NCBI GenBank assembly: GCA_002432095.1
Contig: DJFQ01000158.1
Span: 20,109-26,680, forward strand
From: Marinagarivorans sp. UBA5868
GTDB lineage: Bacteria > Pseudomonadota > Gammaproteobacteria > Pseudomonadales > Cellvibrionaceae
DNA: 6,572 nucleotides
Direction of reading: 5' to 3'
This document shows, piece after piece, positions 1 through 6,212 of this stretch; the first letter of the stretch is position 1; each line of letters opens with the position of its first letter. Made by a program: the position numbers and the translations under genes. The notes beneath the pieces were generated by a model. It did no database searches, was not told the DNA's origin, and saw only the letters and a program-made list of their open reading frames with translations.

Positions 1-26
1 CATCTGTCCTTAGGGGTCATTTCTTC

Positions 27-668
27 GTGCTTAGCCATTTTTTCAAACGTAAACACTTAACGATGCTTCACCACTTCATAAACCGGCATGGACTGCGCTG
101 CGCACGACTATCACTGCTGCTGCTCGCCGCATGGCAATGGGGAGGCGCAGTGTGGATCTTCAGCAAAGCGCAGATGGCACAGTGGCTACTTGCCGATGCC
201 TGGGCAACAACGTTGGAAAATCCTCATGCCGAAATAAAACCCTGGCCATGGGCCGATACCTGGCCAGTGGCGCGGCTGCAAGTCCCCATGCAGAACGTGG
301 ACCTTTTTGTTTTGGCGGGGGCTCAGGGCAATTCCCTGGCTTTCGGGCCGGGGCATATGCACGGAACGGCGCTGCCTGGCGAGGGGTTCAGCGTGATTGG
401 AGGTCACCGCGATACACATTTTGGCTTTCTCCAGCATTTAGTCACAGGCGATGAGATTTCGGTCGAGAGCGCCACAGGTTCACGGGTGATTTACCAAGTC
501 CGGCATGTCGAAGTGGTCGACAGCACTCGCACGCCTTTGGCGATCGATCCGCAACGAAAAGGGCTGGTGTTGGTGACCTGTTATCCGTTCGATGGCCTTG
601 AGACTGGGGGGTCGCTGCGGTATCTGGTTTGGGCCGATGAAATTCCCGTGGCTACCTATTCGTTATAA
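27..668 (+). CDS. Class GN sortase (marine proteobacterial sortase)
   Basis: Membrane-anchored transpeptidase that should cleave an LPxTG-like signal on one dedicated envelope protein; in this family the substrate is normally a VIT/von Willebrand A protein encoded next door. Visible features, numbered from the GTG start: a hydrophobic anchor at about 27-45, the family-typical KPWPWADTWPVARL segment at 71-84, GPGH at 107-110, catalytic His127 in GGHRDTHF, catalytic Cys185 in LVTCYPF and Arg198 in GGSLRYLVW. All three catalytic residues are intact. The length (213 aa, or 201 aa from the ATG at 63) suits the family. The start is uncertain: GTG at 27 has an AGGGG Shine-Dalgarno at 12-16, while ATG at 63 has none but gives a more usual length. 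The substrate gene is expected to the left of the window. Family assignment is firm; the substrate is inferred. Confidence 0.9.
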   Translation: MLSHFFKRKHLTMLHHFINRHGLRCARLSLLLLAAWQWGGAVWIFSKAQMAQWLLADAWATTLENPHAEIKPWPWADTWPVARLQVPMQNVDLFVLAGAQGNSLAFGPGHMHGTALPGEGFSVIGGHRDTHFGFLQHLVTGDEISVESATGSRVIYQVRHVEVVDSTRTPLAIDPQRKGLVLVTCYPFDGLETGGSLRYLVWADEIPVATYSL

Positions 669-692
669 GGATTGAATAACCGGCCATCGTGC

Positions 693-722
693 TTGTTTTG
701 CCCGGCGGCGCACTGCTAGGAT
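693..722 (+). promoter_or_regulatory. Candidate sigma70-type promoter for the sigma-factor operon
   Basis: TTGTTT at 693-698 and TAGGAT at 717-722 are separated by 18 bp, with an extended -10 TG at 714-715. Transcription would begin near 729, upstream of the ATG at 757 but downstream of the in-frame ATG at 721, which supports 757 as the sigma-factor start. The gap also separates the sortase from the next operon. No AT-rich Fur-like palindrome is seen between 669 and 756. This is a pattern match only. Confidence 0.4.
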
Positions 723-756
723 GCGTTCGCACGCCATTGGGCAATTCCTGAGCAGC

Positions 757-1266
757 ATGAACAAGCGCACTCCTCTCCATTCACTTTTCGAGCGTTATCA
801 AAAGGATTTGCAGCGTTTTGTTGCCCATAAATTCGGCGCGCATCATGATGCCGAAGATATCGTTCAGGATGCGTTCCACAACGTTCTGCGCGGTGTGGAT
901 ATGAGCCAGCTCGACAATCCCAAAGCTTATCTTTATCAAACCGCCAGCAATCTCGCCCTTAACCGTATCCGCAAACAGCAAAATTACACCCGCTACCTCG
1001 CCGTTGCAGATATTCCAGACGAAGCCGACGACGCTGAAGCGCCCCATCGAGCCTATTCCTCACAGCGGGATCTCGAAAAATTACGGCGGGCGCTCAATGG
1101 TCTGTCGCCCAAATACCGCCGCACGTTTCTGCTCAGCCGCCTGGAAGATAAAACCTATCGCGAGATCAGCGACGAATTGGGCATTCCGGTCAGCACCGTA
1201 GAAAAACACATGATCAAAGCGCTGCAGTTTCTGCGCGACACCTTTCGGGAGGACGCCGCCTCATGA
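757..1266 (+). CDS. FecI-type ECF RNA polymerase sigma factor
   Basis: Cytoplasmic extracytoplasmic-function sigma factor that directs RNA polymerase to genes switched on by cell-surface signalling. Numbered from ATG 757 (169 aa): region 2 spans about 8-75, with DAEDIVQDAFHNVLR at 31-45 (region 2.2, core binding) and NPKAYLYQTASNLALNRIRK at 54-73 (promoter -10 recognition and melting). Region 4 spans about 105-160, with the -35 helix-turn-helix TYREISDELGIPVSTVEKH at 133-151. Regions 2 and 4 are joined by an acidic linker (DEADDAEAP), as usual for ECF factors. I chose 757 because it matches family length and falls after the candidate promoter; an upstream in-frame ATG at 721 would add 12 residues. 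Neither start has a strong Shine-Dalgarno. A FecR-type regulator and an STN-containing receptor follow directly, which places it in the FecI group. Its signal is not known. Confidence 0.92.
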   Translation: MNKRTPLHSLFERYQKDLQRFVAHKFGAHHDAEDIVQDAFHNVLRGVDMSQLDNPKAYLYQTASNLALNRIRKQQNYTRYLAVADIPDEADDAEAPHRAYSSQRDLEKLRRALNGLSPKYRRTFLLSRLEDKTYREISDELGIPVSTVEKHMIKALQFLRDTFREDAAS

Positions 1267-1349
1267 TGGAGGTCAACCGAATGTGGTGTGTCCTAAGCTC
1301 TGCGGGCAAACTCTGCCCGGTTCAACTGCGGGGGCAATATCGACCATGA
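1263..1349 (+). CDS. Possible small ORF bridging the sigma-factor and fecR genes
   Basis: A 28-codon frame starts with tandem ATGs at 1263 and 1266, overlaps the sigma-factor stop by ATGA, and ends in a TGA at 1347-1349 that overlaps the fecR ATG by ATGA. A third in-frame ATG at 1281 lies 8 nt after GGAGG (1268-1272), the strongest ribosome site nearby, and would give a 22-aa peptide beginning MWCVLSSAGKLCPV with two cysteines. It is in a different frame from fecR and has no recognisable domain. It could act as a leader that couples fecR translation to the sigma gene, or it could be chance. No homology is known to me, and confidence that it is translated is low. Confidence 0.3.
   Translation: MMEVNRMWCVLSSAGKLCPVQLRGQYRP
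1268..1272 (+). promoter_or_regulatory. Strong Shine-Dalgarno GGAGG placed for a start near 1281
   Basis: GGAGG sits 8 nt before ATG 1281 (small ORF frame) and 10 nt before GTG 1283 (fecR frame), but 73 nt before the fecR start preferred from homology (ATG 1346). It therefore decides between two readings: a translated leader ORF, or a fecR gene starting at GTG 1283 with a 21-residue N-terminal extension (beginning MVCPKLCGQTLPG) not typical of the family. Confidence 0.5.
1303..1336 (+). promoter_or_regulatory. Inverted repeat that could alternate with pairing at the fecR ribosome site
   Basis: CGGGCA at 1303-1308 and TGCCCG at 1314-1319 form a perfect 6-bp stem around a 5-nt loop. The same TGCCC (1314-1318) is also complementary to GGGCA at 1332-1336, which overlaps GGGGG (1330-1334), the only purine-rich stretch ahead of the fecR ATG at 1346. 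The two pairings exclude each other. Complementarity is seen directly; a regulatory role is inference, and the stems are short. Confidence 0.3.
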
Positions 1350-2308
1350 TCCGCCAAAAGCGTTTACAACAGATTGAAAACACCGCCATTGAATGGCTGG
1401 TGCAGCTGTCCGCGTCCGAATTGACCGAACAGCAGCGCGAGGCGTTTTTCTCCTGGTTAAACGCATCACCGCTGCACCAGGCGGCATACATTAAAGCGGA
1501 GGATTTATGGCAGCGGGGCGAGGCCCTGCAGCACCTCACTCCTCGTGCCCCTCAACCGCGGATGCGCGTGCAATCCCAATGGTCCTGGGCCCTCGCTGGC
1601 GCCTGCCTATTGCTGATCTGCGCCCTATTCTTTTTGCGCGCTCCCGAGCCCGAGTATTTTCAAGCACAGACCGGCATCGGCGAGCAGCGCGAACTGCGTT
1701 TGTCCGACGACTCACTCCTGATACTTAACACAGATAGCGAAATTCTTGTGGAATTGCAGCCGCAGAAACGCGTCGCCTACTTGTTACGCGGAGAAGTGTT
1801 TTTCACCATCCGTCACGACGAAAAAAGACCATTCGACGTGATCACTAATGAAGGTGTGGTGCGGGTGTTAGGCACCCGATTTGCGGTGCGCGCCACCGGC
1901 ACGGATGCGATTGTCACAGTCCTCGACGGAACAGTAGGGCTATCGCAAAACCCACCCGCAGAAGAATTCACTCCCAGCGTTACCCTCACCGCCAATCAGC
2001 AGCTCAATCTGCGCGACGCGCTTCCGGGATCTTCGGCCCAACCTATCGACGCCACCGCTGCCTTATCTTGGCGCGATCGTCAGCTTGTCTATCGCGGACA
2101 GACGCTGCAATCAGTGGTGGAGGATCTGAACCGTTATTTTCCCACCCGCCTTGAACTCGCCGACCACACGCTCAACGACCTACGAGTCAGCGCCGTCCTA
2201 CAATTAAAAACGGCGGAAACCACCGCCCAATCTCTGGCAGATGCGCTTGGCCTTGAAGTGTTTATCGACCCACAAGACCAACATTTTATTCTGCGCAGTC
2301 CCGAATAA
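1346..2308 (+). CDS. FecR-type anti-sigma factor / transmembrane signal transducer
   Basis: Inner-membrane protein that holds or activates the FecI-type sigma factor and relays the state of the outer-membrane receptor. Numbered from ATG 1346 (320 aa): an N-terminal cytoplasmic DUF4880 domain (about 12-55, with IEWLVQL, FFSWLNASPLHQAAY and LW), one membrane helix at 81-97 (WALAGACLLLICALFFL), a periplasmic FecR domain (about 105-205, with GEQRELRLSDDS, LRGEVFFTI and VLGTRFAVRA), and a C-terminal STN-like/DUF4974 segment (about 241-317, with YRGQTLQSVVEDLNRYF). This order is the normal one and the protein looks full length. ATG 1346 places the family N-terminus correctly; its ribosome site GGGGG is 11 nt upstream. 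A GTG at 1283 could extend it by 21 residues. Gly-Thr pairs at 176-177 and 195-196 are candidates for the self-cleavage known in some FecR/FoxR relatives. It lies between its sigma factor and the receptor it should contact. Confidence 0.92.
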   Translation: MIRQKRLQQIENTAIEWLVQLSASELTEQQREAFFSWLNASPLHQAAYIKAEDLWQRGEALQHLTPRAPQPRMRVQSQWSWALAGACLLLICALFFLRAPEPEYFQAQTGIGEQRELRLSDDSLLILNTDSEILVELQPQKRVAYLLRGEVFFTIRHDEKRPFDVITNEGVVRVLGTRFAVRATGTDAIVTVLDGTVGLSQNPPAEEFTPSVTLTANQQLNLRDALPGSSAQPIDATAALSWRDRQLVYRGQTLQSVVEDLNRYFPTRLELADHTLNDLRVSAVLQLKTAETTAQSLADALGLEVFIDPQDQHFILRSPE

Positions 2309-2329
2309 TCTTTTTTGCGAATTTCAGTT

Positions 2330-4867
2330 ATGACACGGAGCGCCGGGTTCCGCCGTAATTCCTTGCTGTTGTTTTTAGTCTTCAGTTCCGTGCATGCGGC
2401 AGGAGAAGATATTTACCGATATTTCGATCTACCGGGACAAACTCTGCAGTCTGGCTTGGTCGAGCTCGCATTACAGGCAGACATCAGTGTGGTGGCCAAC
2501 CATCAACTTATCAGTGGTTATCAATCGACGTCGATTATCGGACCCTACACACCACAACAAGCACTGACAAAATTACTCTCGCGTACGTCACTTAATTATC
2601 GTTATGACAAAGCGACTAACAGTTTCATTATTGTTCCGCAGCAAGCGCCGACAACATCGGACCTGACTGATCCCTCTCAGCACATTCAAAACGAACGCAT
2701 GGAAGAAGTTGTCGTCTACGCGCCCTCCATGCCCTTTCGTTACAACACTTTAGCAAACACTCAAATCGGCAACGGCTCTGCGATTTACGACAACTCCCGC
2801 TTCCACACGGTGCTGCCCGCACAGTTAATTGAAGATTTAATGCCACTGGATATTGGGGATTTATTAAAAAACGGCAGCGGCATTTCTCCAGCGGATGGTC
2901 GGGCGGATACCAATGACGACTTTTATATGCGTGGCTTTCCCCGCCATGCCCTTTATGTGGATGGCTTTCGCGTGGAGAACACCACTGGCGGCCGCTTTTT
3001 GCCGGATAACATCGAACGCGTGGAAATTCTCAAAGGTCCATCCACCATCCGTTATGGCCAAGGAGAGCCGGGAGGGATGATCAATCTGGTGCGAAAAAAA
3101 CCTACTGGAGAATCGCTGACACAAGTGCAGCTATCAACAGGTACCAACGGCTTGCGCAAGGTTGCAGCGGATGTTAGCAACGCTTTTACAGAAAATCTCA
3201 GCTACCGTTTGAACGCGGTGAATTTTCAGCATGAATATTCCGCAGACATCACGGATCGACTTCAGCAATTAATCGCTCCCAGTATGCAGTGGACGCCAAG
3301 CACCGCAGCAGAGTTGAACTTGAATTACGAATTTCAAAACACCGGACAACGAACTGATGATGATTTTGCACTGCTGCTTCCTGTGCCTGAAGAAAATTTT
3401 CCTGGAGCAACACTCAACCAAGTCGTGAGGCGTGCCAACCCGGAATTCCAGGCGCATCGACATTTGTTTCATCTTAACGGCAATCATTTTTTCAACGAGC
3501 ATAGCAAGAACACAAACTGGCGCATCAATGGAAACCTGGTTTGGCAAGAAGAAAATCGCCGCGGAGTACGCGGTAGCGCGGATTATCGAAATTCAAATCT
3601 ATTGTTTAGGCCAGGAGAAATCAGCAATTTATATATGGCTTTGATTCCGGGCGGTCAAGTTGCCATTCCCGTTCATTACCGCAGCAATCCAAACGACCCG
3701 TTTGACCCGCTCATTTATATCGGGGAAGTTCGTAGTATTTATGATGAAAAATCTTCGGAAACGGGACTTCAGTCCAAATTGGAGCTTGATGGAACCAGCA
3801 ATATCGTAGGCTTTCAGACCCATCTAAACATGGGCCTTGACTGGCATCGACAGGAGCTTTTCCATGCCAATACAATCGAAAGCCGGTACCCTCTGCCTTC
3901 TCAATCCTGGCCGGAATCGCAGAGTCCTTCAATCCCCTATTTTTTTAATATTATTTTCGCGCCTGAGCGCCCTTTGGGAAACTTAGAGGTTTTTGAAGTT
4001 CGCCAGGTCAGCGACGAGTTCGGCATTTATCTGCAGGACACCATAGAACTAAACGATAAATTGAGCGCAACGGCAGGTGCGCGATTAACACGAATTCAGG
4101 TCCGCAGAGAACGATTCTACGATCACATAAATGAGCGTTTCGAACCGGTAGAAAAAATTCGCGGACAGTCGGGAATAAATTATCAACTTACCGATGACGT
4201 TCAACTCTTTGCCAACTATGCGCAGGGTTTAAGGTCCAATCAATCAAAAGGTGTCTTTGGTGTTATCGTTGATGAGCCGGAGCTGTCTGATCAATGGGAA
4301 GCGGGGATCAAAGGCTACTTTTTCGAAGGTCGCGCATCCGCAGCAATCGCTGCATATCGAATTCATAAAACCAATATTTATTGGGTAGATTCATTCACCA
4401 CCACTTCTTTTACGCTCGAAGAGTACGGTCAACAGGTGCTGGGAACCGATCTGGATTTCACATTTGAATATTCCCCCGCCACTCAAATTATCGGCTCCTT
4501 TTCCGCCCAGGATAATGAACTGACCTACGGCCCCCATAAAGGCAATATCACCGCTGCCACCACCCCAAATACCGCCAGCATTTTCTTACATCACAAGTTA
4601 AGCGACAGTTTCTCAGGCTTTATGGGCGGTTACTACATGGGACGCCGCTACGCCGACCACGCCAACACTTATAAATTGGATGCGTTTTTTACCGTCGACG
4701 CGGGCGCGGAATTCAAAGCTAAGCTCGGCGGCACGCCGCTAAAACTAAAAATTAGAATAAAAAATCTAACGGACGAAGAATATTATTCCGATGTGGTGGT
4801 TGGGATTCGGTTGAATGAGGGAGAGAGAAGGCAAGTTATTGCAGGGGTGACATTCGACATTTTGTAA
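2330..4867 (+). CDS. TonB-dependent siderophore-type receptor with STN signalling domain
   Basis: Outer-membrane beta-barrel importer powered by TonB-ExbBD, probably for a ferric siderophore or similar chelate. Numbered from ATG 2330 (845 aa): signal peptide 1-23 (arginines, LLLFLVF core, cleavage near VHA), STN domain about 29-102 (YFDLPGQTLQSGLVELALQ), TonB box EEVVVYA at 125-131, plug about 135-258 (MRGF, LYVDGFR, NIERVEILKGPSTIRYG, EPGGMINLVRKKP), then barrel to the end, with the late KNLTDEEYY motif and C-terminus GVTFDIL. The plug matches the siderophore-receptor subclass; no heme-receptor FRAP/NPNL motif was seen. The last residue is leucine, not the usual phenylalanine or tryptophan. 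The STN domain indicates a signalling transducer partnered with the FecR just upstream, 21 bp away and probably co-transcribed. A TTG at 2315 is an alternative start. Neither start has a good ribosome site. The ligand cannot be told from sequence. Confidence 0.93.
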   Translation: MTRSAGFRRNSLLLFLVFSSVHAAGEDIYRYFDLPGQTLQSGLVELALQADISVVANHQLISGYQSTSIIGPYTPQQALTKLLSRTSLNYRYDKATNSFIIVPQQAPTTSDLTDPSQHIQNERMEEVVVYAPSMPFRYNTLANTQIGNGSAIYDNSRFHTVLPAQLIEDLMPLDIGDLLKNGSGISPADGRADTNDDFYMRGFPRHALYVDGFRVENTTGGRFLPDNIERVEILKGPSTIRYGQGEPGGMINLVRKKPTGESLTQVQLSTGTNGLRKVAADVSNAFTENLSYRLNAVNFQHEYSADITDRLQQLIAPSMQWTPSTAAELNLNYEFQNTGQRTDDDFALLLPVPEENFPGATLNQVVRRANPEFQAHRHLFHLNGNHFFNEHSKNTNWRINGNLVWQEENRRGVRGSADYRNSNLLFRPGEISNLYMALIPGGQVAIPVHYRSNPNDPFDPLIYIGEVRSIYDEKSSETGLQSKLELDGTSNIVGFQTHLNMGLDWHRQELFHANTIESRYPLPSQSWPESQSPSIPYFFNIIFAPERPLGNLEVFEVRQVSDEFGIYLQDTIELNDKLSATAGARLTRIQVRRERFYDHINERFEPVEKIRGQSGINYQLTDDVQLFANYAQGLRSNQSKGVFGVIVDEPELSDQWEAGIKGYFFEGRASAAIAAYRIHKTNIYWVDSFTTTSFTLEEYGQQVLGTDLDFTFEYSPATQIIGSFSAQDNELTYGPHKGNITAATTPNTASIFLHHKLSDSFSGFMGGYYMGRRYADHANTYKLDAFFTVDAGAEFKAKLGGTPLKLKIRIKNLTDEEYYSDVVVGIRLNEGERRQVIAGVTFDIL

Positions 4868-4872
4868 CACAG

Positions 4873-4900
4873 AAAATAAAAAGCCCTCCGAAGAGGGCTT
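4873..4900 (-). terminator. Rho-independent terminator between convergent genes
   Basis: A perfect 8-bp stem, AAGCCCTC (4881-4888) with GAGGGCTT (4893-4900), encloses a 4-nt loop. Read on the minus strand, the loop is UUCG closed by C-G, a very stable tetraloop, and the stem is followed by TTTTATTTT (4880-4872), so it is a strong terminator for the DUF1552 gene whose stop codon lies 10 bp away. Read on the plus strand, the T-tract is poor (TTATCT), so it would end the receptor transcript less efficiently. Confidence 0.85.
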
Positions 4901-4910
4901 ATCTAGAAAA

Positions 4911-6194
4911 CTACACTTTTCCGCCAGAGCCGTAGTTATACACGTTGCGGCCGTCCGGCGTTAAGCCAAGCAGTCGGAAGACATCAGCAAATACATCATA
5001 GTGAGTACCGCTCGCCGTACGCTGACCAGACTTCAGTCCGCTAATACCTGATGCCACGGTGATAGGACCGCTGCCAGCCGAGTGATCTTGACCATCGCCC
5101 ATCTCACTGATCACCAGCACCACCGTTTTATCGTAGATGCCTGCAGCAATAAGCTTGGCAATCACATTGGCTACACCTTTGTTCATGTATTCAATGATCG
5201 CAGGCAACATTGAAGCACCATTACCATGATTGGCCTGGTGATGATCAGCAGTCCAATTCACTGCATCTGCAGTACCATCTGCCGGCACCCAGCTTGCCTG
5301 AGTTTCGTTGAACTGAATCGATACCACATTCGTTAAACCACACGCTAATGCCGCCACAGCGATATCACCTTGTGCTTTATATTCCTGCAACGGCGACGCG
5401 CCGCTGGCCAGGGACGGACTGGCGCAAGAACCGCCGCCACCGCCACCGCCACCGCCACCGCCGGATTCAGATTCCAGTTCGCGGTTGAGACGTGCTTCCA
5501 AGTCTGTCAAAACGCCAAGGTGAGTATCCAACTGATAACGTTCTTCAGTGCTGAGAATATTTGGCTGGAGTAGTGCCTCAAGTCCTTTCTTGTTTGCATC
5601 CAAAATACTCAGACGCTTCTCGGTCAAGCTTGGACCTGTGCTACCCGTCGGCGGAGGCGTAGAACCACCCCCACTGAAGTACTGCTGCAGAGCAGTCTGG
5701 GGACTATTAATACGAGTAACCGCCGCGCCGTTCAAACGATCAATTCCCGCCTCACTTAGCGACTTCACGCCGAGCTGCATAGAGCGGAAAGGTGTCAGAT
5801 TTCCCAACACCTTCGCCGCTTGCATATTGACGCTACTGGAATGGGCATCGTTGCTGTTATAGGACTGCGCTCCAGCGGCCAACCAAAGGTTACCGTGACC
5901 TCCTGGTTGAGAAATGGTGATTTCCAAATTAGCAACAGTACTCTTATACGAGTCGAACGGCCGTAGCGCTTGGCCACCCAAATAGCGTCCATTCGGAGAG
6001 CCGTTTGGATGATAAATCAAGATAAATTTGCGTTGATTATCCTGAGCCTCTGCAAAACGAGCACCCATCATGGCGCCAGCTAGGCTGGACGCCTTCAAGA
6101 CACCCGTCGAAACGCCATATTTACTCAGCATTTCGAGAAAGCGCCGACGGTCTGTATTAATTTTCTTAAATGTTCTTTCGGCCATCTTGTTCAT
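4911..6194 (-). CDS. Tat-exported DUF1552 domain protein
   Basis: A secreted protein of unknown reaction. Numbered from ATG 6194 (427 aa): a Tat signal with DRRRFLEML at 15-23, a weakly hydrophobic stretch about 27-48 and a cleavage candidate near AEA-Q (residue 50-51). The mature part carries DUF1552 landmarks: YHPNGSPNGR (61-70), GGHGN (98-102), AHSSSVNMQAAKVL (117-130), the SILDANKKGLEALL helix (196-209), HHQANHGNG (about 318-326) and ISEMGDGQDHSAGSGP (about 362-377). Two low-complexity linkers interrupt it: Gly/Pro/Ser/Thr-rich 174-189 and an 11-glycine run at 245-255. ATG 6194 is preceded by GGGA at 9 nt; a TTG at 6209 would add five residues. DUF1552 genes commonly pair with DUF1592/1588/1585 genes, as seems true here. 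Conserved His and Asp residues suggest metal binding, but that is inference. Confidence 0.85.
   Translation of the reverse strand: MNKMAERTFKKINTDRRRFLEMLSKYGVSTGVLKASSLAGAMMGARFAEAQDNQRKFILIYHPNGSPNGRYLGGQALRPFDSYKSTVANLEITISQPGGHGNLWLAAGAQSYNSNDAHSSSVNMQAAKVLGNLTPFRSMQLGVKSLSEAGIDRLNGAAVTRINSPQTALQQYFSGGGSTPPPTGSTGPSLTEKRLSILDANKKGLEALLQPNILSTEERYQLDTHLGVLTDLEARLNRELESESGGGGGGGGGGGSCASPSLASGASPLQEYKAQGDIAVAALACGLTNVVSIQFNETQASWVPADGTADAVNWTADHHQANHGNGASMLPAIIEYMNKGVANVIAKLIAAGIYDKTVVLVISEMGDGQDHSAGSGPITVASGISGLKSGQRTASGTHYDVFADVFRLLGLTPDGRNVYNYGSGGKV
5431..5463 (-). repeat. Trinucleotide glycine tract (GGT/GGC), 11 codons
   Basis: On the plus strand the tract is CCG CCG, then four CCA-CCG pairs, then CCG, encoding 11 consecutive glycines within the DUF1552 gene. 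The alternating GGC/GGT codons make a nearly perfect hexanucleotide repeat of the kind prone to slippage. Changes by whole triplets would lengthen or shorten the linker without breaking the frame. Confidence 0.9.
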
Positions 6195-6212
6195 AGTGAT
6201 AATTCCCAAAAC

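Noticed and set aside
721..756. Sigma factor starting at ATG 721
   Set aside because: It overlaps the candidate -10 element, has no ribosome site at proper spacing, and adds 12 residues not expected in the family.
1283..1345. fecR starting at GTG 1283
   Set aside because: It has a well-placed Shine-Dalgarno, but the added 21 residues (beginning MVCPKLCG) do not resemble the DUF4880 N-terminus, whereas ATG 1346 begins at the expected place. Kept only as an alternative.
2311..2316. T-run between fecR and the receptor as a terminator
   Set aside because: There is no stable hairpin directly before the six Ts; CTGCGCAG (2291-2298) is a self-palindrome with no loop and lies 12 nt away.
5431..5463. 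Short tandem repeat as a CRISPR or regulatory array
   Set aside because: There are no spacers and the unit is codon-sized and in frame; it is a coding glycine tract.
5370..5862. Plus-strand open frames opposite the DUF1552 gene (5370-5573 and 5548-5862)
   Set aside because: They are antisense shadows of a clearly coding minus-strand gene; their translations are Arg/Ala-rich or composition-biased with no domain motifs.
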